Origin: Diadema setosum
Taxonomy: Eukaryota; Echinodermata; Echinoidea; Diadematoida; Diadematidae
Assembly: GCA_033980235.1 (NCBI GenBank)
Contig: CM067072.1
Span: 25,636,192-25,700,191, forward strand
Length of the DNA: 64,000 bases
Direction: 5' to 3'
Positions 39,761 through 51,325 of this stretch are shown one piece after another (within the stretch, counting starts at the first letter, position 1; each line of letters opens with the position of its first letter). The translations under genes and the position numbers were made by a program. The notes below the pieces were generated by a model. The model worked only from the letters and a program-made list of their open reading frames with translations. It did no database searches and was not told where the DNA came from.

Positions 39761-40400
39761 TTTGTTTTGTACAGGATTAGCGCGCACTTTCCTGTCTTAA
39801 TAGTTAAGCGTCTTTGGTTGTATCTATTAAAGGTCAAAATTAGTCGAGGGACACAAGGAAGTCTTTCCAAGAATAAGAGGGGAAAAAGAAAAGAAAGCAC
39901 AATGTCAACAGGGAGGGAGAAAGGACGAAAGATGCTACAAATGTTTGCTGTGGATATCGGCCAAGCCACTGTATCAATCACACATAAATGCCGTTTGGTG
40001 GGGCCGCATTCATGTGTTATTAATAGACCACAGACCTAACACTGTGATCTAACAAAGGTAGAAAGATGTTCACTGTGGAAGAAAGCCCCACCACCGTGCT
40101 TATATTCCGTTGCGTTGAACGCTGCACGGTGGGGCCGGCTGCTTTCACGAGTAGCTAATTTACAAACAGGCATGCCGCTGTAGACTATTTCAAGTGTATT
40201 CCAACTTTATTCAATTTCAATTTTATTTCAACGAACAGGCAGTGGTGGGGCCTACTTCATGGGCATTATCGCGAAATAGGTCCCCACTCCATTCACCGCC
40301 ATTCGTCATAGTCGCTAGCCAGGGACTTCTTTCAACCTCAACAGACTTTTGTTTGCACATAGTGGAGACGCACACGCAGAACGAGAGGGGACCGATAGGC

Positions 40401-41060
40401 GATATCACGACGCTAGTGCACTTTCGCACCTGTTTGTCAAACGACCTCCAAACAACCACAAACTCACCCTGATTTTTCAGTAACCTAAAATACTTCCATC
40501 CGAGTCTCCAAAGACTAATAGTCCACTTTTAGTGTTTACAAGTGTCGGAAAATCGTTGGAAAATCTTGATCGCTATCGCTGGAATTGCTGCTCGGGGCAC
40601 AAGCACAATGTCAATGACGAATTGGTCTGAATGTAGCGACACAGCGGCTTTTTCTATGGTGTCGTTGAAAAGCTAAAATTTGTTTTTTCCTTGTAATCGG
40701 CCAAGGTGGAAATGGTATTTTCTTTTTAAAGACACCACAGAAGAACTTGCTGTGGTCACTGTGAGATAGCTACATTCAGATCAATCGCGGTGCTCGCTGC
40801 TGTGCTGCCGTGTGTTTTGTACATCGTGCTGCGCTGTCTGCTCCTGTGCAACGCAGTTATCGCTGAGCGAGTATAGCTGCGATCGAGATTATTCCGAGAA
40901 GTAGATAAATGACAAAATGGTGAAAATTCCATTTCTAACGTTACTGGACTTGAATCTCGCTCAGATGCAAGTAGGTTACTGAATAACTAAGGTGAGTTTG
41001 TGCATGTTTGGAGGTCATTTGACAAACAGGTGCGAAAGTACACTAGCGCCGATATCACGA
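40401..41060. mobile_element. Inverted-repeat element with ~70-bp arms
   Basis: The arm at 40401-40471 (CGCTAGTGCACTTTCGCACC, TGTTTGTCAAACGACCTCC) is repeated in inverse at 40988-41060 with few changes. The interior is about 515 bp and non-coding, ending with a sequence that resembles a splice donor (AAGGTGAGTTTG) in both arms. Surrounding GTGGGGC(C) words at 39998, 40127, 40246 and 41201 hint at a larger mobile element whose borders I could not place. Confidence 0.6.
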
Positions 41061-42204
41061 TTTGGCCACTTCATGAGCATGATGAGTATACCGATATAGA
41101 TATCGAGATCGAGTCTCAACAACTTTTTGAGAACCATCATCATTTGATCATTGCCAGTACGGCGTGAGCGGAGAACACATCTTGTGTGCACGGACTGTGG
41201 TGGGGCTCAACCGGAGGGTTTCCGTATCATATCTGTGTTAAGCTACGACTACGCTGTACATAGATTTATAATGCTTTTTTGTGTTTTTTACTGGAACCGC
41301 ACAATAAAAATTTAAGTTGATATCCATCTCACGTATGTTTTTATTGATAATGATACATAAGAGATACGTGAATTTTGTTTAGAAGGTGAGGATTATGAAG
41401 ATTGCTTTTGATGATTTGTGTAGCTCACCATTTTGGTTAGGCAGCAGATTGGTAAAGGGCGAACTACAGCTGGCGCTCTACCTTCAGACTGAGCCCTCTC
41501 TCGCTCAGGGCTCTCGACTGACGTGACCATGAAAAGTTTCTAGTCTGTTTTCAATTCAATTCAATTCAGTTCAATGTTTTATTTCATTTTCGACAAGAAC
41601 ATAATAAACATCACTTTTATACTTTTTTTTTTGCGGGGGGGGGGGGGGGGGGGGGGAGTAACAGAAAAGAAATGGGCCGCTGATGAGCCGCTGATACTGT
41701 AATCTGATTACAGTATCTTATATTCTGTTCCCATCGTGGTTCAGGGGTCTATTTTCGTAATAAGTCTTATGAGAGACTTTTCGCTCAGAAGACAAACATT
41801 CATGAAATTGATTTTACGTCTCTTTGAAAATCGTTCATAACTACATAGTATTATGAGCGACTTTGGCAATTCTGATGTAAAGACTTGTCTTCTACTGTAT
41901 TGTGGCTTCATGAAACATACCCCTGATCGATGGTAGCAGCAGCAGCCCTGCAGCAGAACCTGCATCACTTGAATAAACCTGATTAAAAAAAAACAAACAA
42001 ACAAACAAACAAATTTAGTGTTGTTTTGTAGACAGTCATCTTTTCGATTGAGCAAAAGACAGTCATTCATTTTCTTGTTTCCACAAAGTTACCATCCCGC
42101 ATGCTTTACGAAAGTACTACAATGTATACCTCAACATTTCCTTCTTACAGATTATTAGTGTATGGATCCGTATACGGAACTTGAATTTTGAAATTCACAT
42201 GAAA

Positions 42205-42242
<38 letters not shown>

Positions 42243-42389
42243 GGTTCGTTGAATTCACTGGGTTGCTTGAAAAATACACTTAATTACATCCTCTCATATA
42301 AAACACAAAACAAAACAAAACGATGATAAACAATCACCACAGACAGTATCAAACAGTATGTAGTGTTGTAAGCCGGGTTAATGATGACG

Positions 42390-45300
42390 CTAACAGTCTC
42401 CAGTTGACGTTGCATAGATTTTATTGGTACACAATGTTCGGTTGAAACGTTCTGTCTGTCCGTTTCCTTCAGGATGATATGGGGATGTTCGTGACTTTTC
42501 AATGTTGTACAGATGACACAGCTCTCGAATCAAAGAACTTTCAAAGTTCTTTCCTTGGTCGGAATGTATTCTGAGAGGAACGCCATAGTGCACGAACCAT
42601 GTTTCATGAAGTACACGAGCTACCACTGGTGCTGTCTGATTCCTGCAAGGTACCGCCTGGGCGTATTTCGTGAAGGCATCTGTCATAACAAGTACATCTT
42701 CATAGCCCCCTTTACCTCGGTCTAGTTTCAGGAAATCAATGGCAAGTAGTTCCATTGGTTGGAAAGCAATGAGATGTCTCCTGGGAGTGTGAACCGCTGG
42801 GGTCGGTGTTTTCGTCACCGCACATGAGAAACACTTCTTTACATATGCTTTCACGTCTTGCTGTAATGCAGGCCAGAAGCATCTTGTCTTGAGTATACCT
42901 GTGGTTCGATTGACTCCTTGATGTCCCCACTGGTCATGTGCATGTTCCAGCATCTTTGAACGCAGACACTTTGGGATAAGTAGCTGTCTGTAAGGACCTG
43001 TATCTTGATCTGTCACTTGACGATACAGTACTCCTTGGTGTGCAGTTAACTTGTGGAACTGTTTCAACCATCCCTTTACTTCTGTGGATGAGGATGGTAT
43101 TGCGTCACCTGGTTTCCAACCAGTCTCCCAGCATGTCCAAACAATTCCAAGGCACTCATCCTCTCTCTGCATAGTAGCTAACTGTGCATGTGTGTATGAG
43201 GGAAACACAGCCGAAGGAGTTGATGGGGGTTCGGTTGGTGCATCATCTGGTCCATTGATCTGGAGTTCAGCGGGAAGGATGCTACAATTCATTGCAGCTC
43301 CAATAGATGCTTTGATTTCATCGTCATTCGCTGGACATCGACTTAACGCATCTGCACAGGTGTTGAGTCGACCTGGTTTGTACTGAATCCGAATATTGAA
43401 TGGTGCTAATTGTGCTACCCATCTCTGTTCAGTTGCTCCAAGTTGTGCGGTCTGTAAGTGTACCAAGGGATTGTTATCAGTCAAGACTGTGCACTTAGCG
43501 TATTGAAGATATCCTTTGAACTTTTCTGTCACTGCCCACTTCAGTGCTAGGAGTTCAATCTTGAAGCTTGAAAAGTCGGGATACCTCCGTTCTGCTCCGC
43601 GTAAACCTCTGCTAGCGTATGCGACCGGATGCAACTTTCCCTCCTCGTCGGATTGTAAGAGGCATGCTCCGAGTCCTTTGAGTGACGCATCCACTTCTAC
43701 AAAGAACTCCTTGTCGAACTTTGGGCACACAAGTACAGGTGGGGAAGACAACGCGTCTTTCAGGGCTTGAAAGGAACGTTCGGCTTCATCTGTCCATTGA
43801 AAAGTGGTGGCCAGCGGTGCCTCACCAAGGTCAGGAGCTTGTCTTTTGTTGATTTTACGTCGAGATGTCTGTTTCCCCACACACTGATGAAGTGGTGCTG
43901 CTATCTCTGCAAAACGAGGTACAAATCGTCTGTAATACGAAGCAAGTCCTAGGAATGAACTAAGCTCGTTACTTGACTTTGGTGTTGGCCAACTCTTGAC
44001 ACGTGCGATTTTGTCAGGATTAGCTGCTATGCCGTCAGCACTCACGATGTGGCCAAGATGTTCAACTTCTGACTGGAGCAACTTGCACTTCTTTCCCTTC
44101 AGCTTGAGCCCGTGTTTGATCAAACGCTGGAATACTTCATTCAGTGTGGCAACATGTTCTTCTAGCGTCTTGGAGAACACCAAAACATCATCCAAATACA
44201 AGATTAATCGTTGTAGATTCATGTCACCAAATATCTGTTCCATGACGCGTTGGAATGTTCCTGGACTGTTGCACAATCCTTGTGGGAGGCGTAGAAACTC
44301 GTAGAGTCCCCATGGGACACGGAAAGCTGTGAAAGGGATTGACTCTTCTTTCATTGCCAGCTGAAAGTAACCATGTGATAAGTCCATGGATGTGAAATAC
44401 TTGGCTCCTGACATGGCTTCCAGACTCTCTTCAATCTTGGGGAGGGGAAATGAGTCCTTGATCGTGATGGCATTCAGTTGTCTATAGTCAATACATAATC
44501 TGAGTGCTCCTGTTTTCTTCCGTACTAGCACGACCGGGCTAGCATATGGACTGGCTGATGGGCGAATTATTTTCCTGTCCAGTAGATCTTGTAAGAGGGT
44601 TTTTACCTCTTCCATCTGGTGAGGATGTATTCTCCTATATGGCAGTCTGATATTCTTACCATCGGTTACCTTGATTTCATGCGGTATCAGATCGCAGTAT
44701 CCCAAGTCATAGTCATCAGAAGAAAAAGCTTCTCTATTGTTATGCAACATTTCTGCCACCATACATGCTTCATCATACTTCAATGAATCCAGACAGACTC
44801 CATCTGGCAAATCTATAGTCGAACCATCAGCAAATGCAAACTTCCCCGCATGGCTTTTCTTTTCCTCACCAGGTGTAGGTGTCAAATTGTTGTCTCTTCC
44901 ATGTTCAAAGACAACTTCCTCTGAAGTATCACGTGATTCCATGTCATTTTCCACAAAGACTTCGGATACATTTACTTCAATAGTCTCATCGTTTGAACGA
45001 GTGATTACCTCTTCTTTTGCATTAAGTTCTATTGCAGTTGACAGGACGGTATGTGGTTCAAGTATTACTTCATTTTCCTCATTGTTAACTACCAGTATGT
45101 CCATTGGTAGTTGTCCCGATACACATCCTTCGACAGTCTGTAGAGATGGATGCTTACAGTGTTCCGAAGATCCCACCAACCACAATCTATCCGGTTCAAC
45201 TTCCGAGTTACTACGAAGACAGCATCGCAGGGTCCTAATTGACATGGGAGGAATAACCTCTAGTGTTGCTCCAGTAACAACATCCATCCTTTTTGTTCCA

Positions 45301-45809
45301 CTTTGAGTCCCTCTTTTATTCTTCTGTGGCATCATCAGGCTCTGAATGGTTATGCTCAAATCGTCATCTCTGTCTTCTTTACCAAGAAGTACTCGAAGAG
45401 CGTTACATCCTAATAAAATAGGATAATCTTCCTGTCTTGTTCCGGTTATGATCTGTTGATCTACAATGAGAAATCCAACCATGGCTTTATGTTCTCCAAC
45501 TTTCACCGGGGCCTTGACGTATCCTTCAACTGGAATTCCACGTCCTTCCACGCCAACAATCTTAACGGAGGACTCTAACTTTCCAATTGGTCCTAACGTC
45601 TCCAGCCTCGACTGATAGATCTGCATTGGAATAAGGGAAGCCTCTGCGCCTGTGTCCAGTATGCAACCAATACTTACATCACCTATCTCCGCCACTGTCC
45701 TTGGACTTGGAGATATCAACAATTCTTGTAAAGTAATGGGCCTGTGTTCATCTTGGCGACTCAAATCAATGTTCCCTGTATCAACATGTACATTGTTCAT
45801 ATTTGCCAT
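42390..45809 (-). CDS. pol: Gypsy pol polyprotein (PR-RT-RH-IN), truncated
   Basis: A polyprotein frame of 1139 residues counted from the first ATG; the frame is open upstream to about 45915 and overlaps the end of gag. In order: aspartic protease ([11 protein letters not shown], about 50-60), reverse transcriptase with [13 protein letters not shown] and the catalytic YLDD (roughly 400-590), RNase H ([16 protein letters not shown] and AYASRGL), integrase zinc finger ([10 protein letters not shown] ... CFSC) and integrase core ([31 protein letters not shown]). All catalytic residues looked for are present and there is no internal stop. The last about 13 residues come from the LTR, so the integrase C-terminal domain is lost. 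Expression probably needs a -1 frameshift from gag. Confidence 0.93.
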   Translation of the reverse strand: MANMNNVHVDTGNIDLSRQDEHRPITLQELLISPSPRTVAEIGDVSIGCILDTGAEASLIPMQIYQSRLETLGPIGKLESSVKIVGVEGRGIPVEGYVKAPVKVGEHKAMVGFLIVDQQIITGTRQEDYPILLGCNALRVLLGKEDRDDDLSITIQSLMMPQKNKRGTQSGTKRMDVVTGATLEVIPPMSIRTLRCCLRSNSEVEPDRLWLVGSSEHCKHPSLQTVEGCVSGQLPMDILVVNNEENEVILEPHTVLSTAIELNAKEEVITRSNDETIEVNVSEVFVENDMESRDTSEEVVFEHGRDNNLTPTPGEEKKSHAGKFAFADGSTIDLPDGVCLDSLKYDEACMVAEMLHNNREAFSSDDYDLGYCDLIPHEIKVTDGKNIRLPYRRIHPHQMEEVKTLLQDLLDRKIIRPSASPYASPVVLVRKKTGALRLCIDYRQLNAITIKDSFPLPKIEESLEAMSGAKYFTSMDLSHGYFQLAMKEESIPFTAFRVPWGLYEFLRLPQGLCNSPGTFQRVMEQIFGDMNLQRLILYLDDVLVFSKTLEEHVATLNEVFQRLIKHGLKLKGKKCKLLQSEVEHLGHIVSADGIAANPDKIARVKSWPTPKSSNELSSFLGLASYYRRFVPRFAEIAAPLHQCVGKQTSRRKINKRQAPDLGEAPLATTFQWTDEAERSFQALKDALSSPPVLVCPKFDKEFFVEVDASLKGLGACLLQSDEEGKLHPVAYASRGLRGAERRYPDFSSFKIELLALKWAVTEKFKGYLQYAKCTVLTDNNPLVHLQTAQLGATEQRWVAQLAPFNIRIQYKPGRLNTCADALSRCPANDDEIKASIGAAMNCSILPAELQINGPDDAPTEPPSTPSAVFPSYTHAQLATMQREDECLGIVWTCWETGWKPGDAIPSSSTEVKGWLKQFHKLTAHQGVLYRQVTDQDTGPYRQLLIPKCLRSKMLEHAHDQWGHQGVNRTTGILKTRCFWPALQQDVKAYVKKCFSCAVTKTPTPAVHTPRRHLIAFQPMELLAIDFLKLDRGKGGYEDVLVMTDAFTKYAQAVPCRNQTAPVVARVLHETWFVHYGVPLRIHSDQGKNFESSLIRELCHLYNIEKSRTSPYHPEGNGQTERFNRTLCTNKIYATSTGDC

Positions 45810-45859
45810 GGGCCTTGCGTCAACACTCTCTGTCGTTTTGCCCGCAACGACAGAGAAAT

Positions 45860-45915
45860 CTAGTTTCCCGAAGTATATCTTGCACCCGGAACAGAAGACC
45901 CTGATTCTGACTGAT
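45860..45915 (-). promoter_or_regulatory. Predicted -1 ribosomal frameshift site (gag/pol)
   Basis: The heptamer GGGAAAC (complement of 45863-45869) lies immediately before the gag TAG and is split by the gag frame as G GGA AAC, the required X XXY YYZ phase. Six bases later an 11-bp perfect stem begins (TCTCTGTCGTT pairing with AACGACAGAGA, loop GCGGGCAA). The pol frame is -1 relative to gag and is open through this point. Slippery heptamer, spacer and stem are read directly; function is inferred. Confidence 0.85.
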
Positions 45916-46816
45916 TTGCCATTTCAGGACACGAACTCTTGTAGTGGCCAGTCTGTTTACACTTATAACAGACCACCTCAGACAATGGTTTGCGTCTTGG
46001 TCTGTTTGACTTCAAGCCTTGTACCATAGAGCGGAGTCCCGACATTTCATCTCTCATTTGGGTAACTTCTTGGATAAGATGTCGTTGCTGGTCTAACACG
46101 TCAGACAACTTTGGAAGCGATGAAACGGCACATTCCTCGACGACAGTCTCTCTTACACGAACTCGTCTGGCTTCCGGTTCCTGTCTTTCTTGGAAAAGGA
46201 GAAGAGCCTCTCTTCTCATGTCATCGAAGGTCGTTCTCTCGTTTGCAAGGTATATTCGACGGAGTTCTCGCCTCACCCACACCTCTCTTGCTCCTTGAAC
46301 GAATTGTTCACAGAGAGATTTATCTCTCAACTGTTTGAGCGCAACTGATTCTTCCTGCGTTACCGCTGCGTTTTCCATCTTCGAGTACAGCTTCTTGAGT
46401 GCGCGACTGAAATCTGCCAACGTTTCCGCTTCCTGTTGTGTGCGACTATGGAAGATAGTACTGAGGGAGTGTGAGCTTTCATGATGGCCGAAACACAACC
46501 GCAGAGCCTCTTTCATCTCCTTGATTTTCCCTTTTGCGCTTTCCGGCAGACATGCGATCTCCTCTTTTGCCGCGCCAGTCAAATGATCGACGAATACTTT
46601 CGCTTTCTCCTCTTCACTTAAGCCCAAACCACTCGTTGCGTCATCAAATTCATCTAGCCATTCATTGAGAGAGATATCACCGTTTCTTTGTGGGTTCCCC
46701 TTGAATTTTGCCAATCGACCAGGTGGCAAAATACCCCCGAAACCCATGGCTCTCTTAAAAACTCGAGCCATCATCTCCACATTAGCGAAACCAGTGTCAC
46801 CTTCACCTTGACTCAT
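45860..46816 (-). CDS. gag: Gypsy gag
   Basis: A 318-residue structural protein. The middle part ([19 protein letters not shown] ... [23 protein letters not shown]) has the helical retrotransposon gag pattern. Near the C-terminus a single CCHC zinc knuckle [14 protein letters not shown] precedes the last about 20 residues; it would bind RNA. A basic stretch NRPRRKPLS lies directly before the knuckle. The frame stops at TAG (45860-45862), within the frameshift site. The start ATG at 46814-46816 is the first in a frame preceded by about 400 bp of leader behind the primer-binding site. Confidence 0.9.
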   Translation of the reverse strand: MSQGEGDTGFANVEMMARVFKRAMGFGGILPPGRLAKFKGNPQRNGDISLNEWLDEFDDATSGLGLSEEEKAKVFVDHLTGAAKEEIACLPESAKGKIKEMKEALRLCFGHHESSHSLSTIFHSRTQQEAETLADFSRALKKLYSKMENAAVTQEESVALKQLRDKSLCEQFVQGAREVWVRRELRRIYLANERTTFDDMRREALLLFQERQEPEARRVRVRETVVEECAVSSLPKLSDVLDQQRHLIQEVTQMRDEMSGLRSMVQGLKSNRPRRKPLSEVVCYKCKQTGHYKSSCPEMANQSESGSSVPGARYTSGN

Positions 46817-47706
46817 GATTTCTACTTGTTATAGAGAACACACAACTGCAGTGCTATGGATATACGTTACTCACTAAAATAAACCAGAACGTGCCTTGGT
46901 AACCATAAATATATGATAAGCAGTACGGTACATTGACACTAAATCAAAAACAGCCGAAATGATCTAAAATATTACACGTACTTAAATACTGGCAGTATCA
47001 TACGATGGCGTAATCAAAATAAATAGTCCACGGCACAGTTCTTACTTCCGTACACGTCGATTCTCATGCAGTCAATCAGTCGACTCGGCGAAGAAGTAGC
47101 GTTGACTTCTGACTCCTCGGAACGTAATCTCCTGTCAGACTCGAGGCTGTCATCCCTCAGGGTTCCGATCGGCTCCTCAACTAGATAAAGTGGATCACTC
47201 CGTCAGGCTGTCATCAGATCCCACTCCTGACACCATTTGTTTTAAGCCGGGTTAATGATGACGCTAACAGTCTCCAGTTGACGTTGCATAGATTTTATTG
47301 AACAAATCAAACAGTCTCAGTCTGCCGATACATGTATAAACTCCGTATCATCCGCATCAAATATCCTCAGCTACATGTCGTAATGCGTCTAGACTCTATA
47401 CATAATAACAAATATAGTCGAACTTTTGATTATTCGACATCAAAGAGCTCGCAGAGACTATGTCCACGTCCATTTGTCTCACAAGCCAAAGTCAAAGTCA
47501 AGAATCAATTAAATCTGCGTCATCTTATCTCATGAAAATAAAAGTTGCGTTGTGCCCATGCCAACCACAAGCACACTGCGCCATTGGCATGGACACAACG
47601 CGCATCAACGCATTGACGCAACAATAACAGACCGCATATTTCCATTTACCACAGTAGAGGAGTCGCATTAGCAAGCCCAATTTAGGCTTGATCCTATCAG
47701 CTTCCA

Positions 47707-49138
47707 GGGCCGGTATTCCATAAACTTCTAAGACAAATTGCTTAAGTTTAAGCAATTTGTCTTAGATTTTTACTTAGCTAAGAAAATTGCCCTAACGGTA
47801 TTCCATAAACTGTAAGGCATTTTTCTTAAGTCGGGAGATTTGGCTAAGCAAAAATCTTAGATTCTGATGACGTCATAAGCAAGATATTCATGTCATCACT
47901 GTTCGCGAACAGCCGCCCCGCGGTGAAAGTCTATGTATTTTACGTGTTTAAGCAACAATCGCAACTACCCTAGCCACCCATGGAAAAAGATGTAGGCCTA
48001 CCTTTAAATGCACACTTTTTCAGAGGCTTTTTTTTTAAATGTATATATAGGAGCAACGTCTTCATATTACTCTAGGTCTCACAGTGTCTAGAATGTCAGT
48101 AAACGGCCTACTTATTTAGTAGTAGGCAACCTAGACCTAACAGTTACGTGTTGTTTTGGATCTTTTCGGCCAAAGTTACGGCCTTACAAGTGAGACTCAC
48201 ACCGCAATGTAATCACATCACACCACATTTTAAGTACGACACCGAGTGAAAAAAGAAACATCATGAAATCACGAGAATCAAAATCAAAGCGAGTACTTAT
48301 GTTTACACCCTAACGTAGTTACTAGGCCCAGATAACTTTAGTATTCCGTACTCACCGATCCGGTAGAGCCGGAGAGGACGCTTTGTGTCAGTACTCGCCT
48401 GACTCGATACACAAACTGTGTGATAGCCGCACGTGTATTTGTATATTAGGGCATACGTCTATGTAATGTAGTGGGTTGGCCTTGTGGCATAAACGTAGAC
48501 TTTATATCCGGGCGCTATGTGCGTTCCTCTAGCTGCGCGCTCCACTCCGCCGCTAATACGCGCTGAGAAGGAGGTCGAGGGCACGCATATACGCGCAACA
48601 CATACCCCCCCCCCCCCGATTCCCCCCGTGGCCCATGGCCCACCGAGTTTCTACCGTATTGTTACTGTGCAAGTTCCCACGAGACGCACACGAGACGCTT
48701 CGTCAAACCCTGAACTCATTTCATTTACATTACTGATTACTGATGAACTTCTTTATTTAGCAAAAAGATGAAAAATCATGAGCTAAAGCCGCCATCTTTT
48801 CTACATTGTTATGCTACACCCATAATTTTTCTTACTGGAACCCAAGTTAAGACAGTTCAATAGCTGTCTTAGATTTAGGGTAAATTTCTTAGACAAATGT
48901 CGTTATGGAATACCGACGGTACATTTTTAAGAAAATATGCTTAGCCAGCAAGCCGAAATCTGTCTTAGCTAAGACAAAATTCTTAGCAAATTTCTTAGCA
49001 AAATGCTAAGACAAATTCTTAGCCAATTTTTATGGAATACGAACTTAAGCTAAGAATTTTATCTTAGCCAGAAAATAAGCAAAATTGCTTAGATTTTCTG
49101 ACTTAAGCATGCTTATCTAGTTTATGGAATACCGGCCC
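47707..49138. mobile_element. Fold-back TIR element with repeated GGTATTCCATAAACT
   Basis: Outer ends GGGCCGGTATTCCATAAAC and GTTTATGGAATACCGGCCC are perfect inverted repeats. The same motif occurs again inside at about 47797 on the left and, inverted, at about 48902 and 49030 on the right, all joined by CTTAGCTAAG-type words. A perfect hairpin CTAAGACAAATTGCTTAA / TTAAGCAATTTGTCTTAG lies at 47728-47765. The centre (48000-48800) has unrelated sequence with a CpG-rich part. No transposase was seen and no target duplication is obvious; it follows the Gypsy LTR. Confidence 0.75.
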
Positions 49139-50110
49139 AGAAGTAGGAGCAAATTTTCTTATTTCAAGATTTTAATCCATGCATAAGACAGCGCGTACAA
49201 GACATCATGCATAATATTTTGTTCTGCCCCCCCCCCCCACACACACACACAACAGTTAATGTAGCAAATAACTAGCAATGTAATACCTTTGAGAACTACA
49301 TAGGGTCATGTATAACTTTATTGGTTTCCGTCTGCTGCACCATGAATAGTAAAAACGGCATTCCTTCCCGATGTTTATATCAAATTCAATAGTTTATTAA
49401 TTATTTCCATCATCAAAAAAGAAAAAGAGAACATGATTTAAAGCGGTACAAGTTATCGATTTGTCTTTCATTCGTCTGATAAGGGCAGTTTTTTTTTCAA
49501 ATAATACAATTATAATCATAAAGTAAAATATGCACGAATAATATCATAAAAAAAGAAACAATGCACTTTGTCATGGCAACACAAAAAAGTAAATAATCAT
49601 AACGATGGAAAACAGTGTTCCACTAAAAGCCAAGTTTGCAAGACGTGGAACACTGGAAACATAACAACGACAGCACCAATTTGTTATACCAATAACATAT
49701 ATTCATATTAAATTCTTCTATACTATACTGCACATTAATTACTCATTGATATAATGATGCTGATATACTATAAACAATATACTTACCATGATTTTAGAAT
49801 GCAAACACATTATAAACTATATAACAGTGCACATTATGACACAGACACTATTTGGCCGTGTATGCCAGGAAAATCGCCCAAAAGGGAAGATTATACACGC
49901 AGCCACACATAACAATAACAACAACAATAATAACAACACAAAAACAGAAATAACAGAAATGAAGAAAATGCACACTGTTATAACTGGACAACGAAGAACG
50001 AGGAAAGAGGAGCAGGGAAGAATGGAGAAAGAAAAGGACTCAAAAGGAAAGGAATGAAAAAGGTCTGTGGACACGCTGCAAAATCTCAAGGACAAGTGAA
50101 ACATGGCGGA

Positions 50111-51260
50111 TTTTTTTTTTTTTTTTTTTTTTTTATAAACGGAATTAACTGGGTAGGAAAAGCAAATATTTTTAAAGTTTATATTTGAATGTAATTAACT
50201 TAAGAGATTCTTTTAAATCATTGTCTAAGCTATTATAAAATCTGGATGCAGTATAAACAAATTTATTTTGAGTGAGTAAATCTCACTAAGGGAAGATGAA
50301 ATTCTTTGGATTGTCTCGTGGGATAGTTATGTACGCGGATGTTACGGTGAAATAAAGAGTGAAATATTTTGGGTAGATGGTTGCAGTTGTAATCAAACAT
50401 AAATTGACCAAGTTGAAGTAAATACATCTATACAACTCTTTTATTTCCAGGATTTCATGTTCAGGGAACAACTTATCAGTATGTGCTCGGATATGAAGGT
50501 TAAAAATAATATTCTGAGCGCCATCTTTTGCAAAAGAAAAAGTTTGTCTAGCAATGTCGAATATTGGATTGTGTATTCCCCAAGCAAGAATTCCATAATT
50601 TACATACGTTAATACCAAACTTGAATAAAGCGTCATCAGAGCAGAAGAAGGGAGGTAATATTTCAATCTATTCATCATACATACGTTACGTGCGATTACA
50701 TTACAAATATTATTTATAATATGACACTTCCATGATAACTTGTTATCAACACAAACACCTAAAGATTTATAGACGAAACCTCTTCTAGGGCAGTAGCGTC
50801 AAATACAGCATTACCTGGAAGTCTATCTAAGGAATTACTGAAAAACATAAATACTTTGTCTTTTCAATATTCAGTGACAATTTATTTGCATATATCCATT
50901 GTGCGACATTATTTGATTCATAATTCACTGTACTAATTAAAATATTAGGATCAGGGTGGGAATAAAAAAGATTGGAATCATCAGCAAATGATATAAGAGA
51001 GAGTTTATCTGAAAATCTAAAAAAGAAAATCATTAATGTAAACTATGAATAACAGTGGGCCTAACAAACTTCCTTGTGGAACGCCACATTCGATTTTCTT
51101 CATAGAAGAATCAAAACCGTTCACATGTACATATTGAAATTTGCTAGATAAATATCTCGCGTGAACTATTGCAAGGCTTTTCCACGAATGCCATAAGGGG
51201 ATAAGTATATCGTGATTAATCATATCAAAAGCCTTGAAAAAGTCAAGGAAAATGCCTATT
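50111..51260 (-). mobile_element. 5'-truncated non-LTR retrotransposon (jockey/CR1-like RT)
   Basis: Minus-strand frames at 51017-51223, 50827-51033 and 50286-50678 join, with frame changes, into a reverse transcriptase: GVPQGSLLGPLLFIVYINDF, then SLISFADDSNLF (the catalytic F-A-D-D box), ANKLSLNIEKTKYLCF and the thumb segment TLYSSLVLTYVNYGILAWG. A (T)24 tract at 50111-50134 is the poly(A) tail seen from the plus strand. The copy starts within the RT domain, so it is dead on arrival. The style of the motifs points to the jockey/CR1/L2 branch. Confidence 0.85.
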
Positions 51261-51325
51261 GTATGCGAAAAATATCAGTTACTTAAGGATTCATCAAATA
51301 TCAACATGAACACACACGCACACAC

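Larger units (their letters stand above)
38900..42363. other. Upstream region of RPL37 and repeat tract
   Basis: No further coding exon was recognised. On the minus strand a pyrimidine-rich CTCTCTTTT followed by GTATCGTCATG (start-like ATG at 39379-39381) looks like a ribosomal-protein promoter with a terminal oligopyrimidine tract, but the bases after ATG do not form a GT donor. Two complex inverted-repeat regions follow (39597-39760 and 40401-41060), then a G homopolymer at about 41635-41656 and a (CA)n tract at about 42210-42241. Confidence 0.5.
42364..47300 (-). mobile_element. Ty3/Gypsy LTR retrotransposon, 3'-deleted
   Basis: Element in minus orientation. A 63-bp LTR end is present at both sides (42364-42426 and 47238-47300) and differs at one position. 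In element direction the 5' LTR ends in ACA, then two bases, then a primer-binding site TGGTGTCAGGAGTGGGAT (complement of about 47218-47235), which complements a tRNA 3' end with CCA. Gag and pol follow. The 3' side is deleted: the integrase frame runs directly into the LTR, which itself lacks its first part. The outer border of the 5' LTR right of 47300 is not resolved. TGTAG precedes the left end. Confidence 0.9.

Noticed and set aside
42513..45306. Plus-strand open frames over the Gypsy pol region
   Set aside because: The minus-strand frame carries all protease, RT, RNase H and integrase motifs; plus-strand frames are antisense shadows.
47238..47700. Exact outer end of the Gypsy 5' LTR with a TGTAG duplication
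   Set aside because: The best candidate (ACA followed by TGTCG at about 47375) has one mismatch and would give a very short LTR, so I leave the border open.
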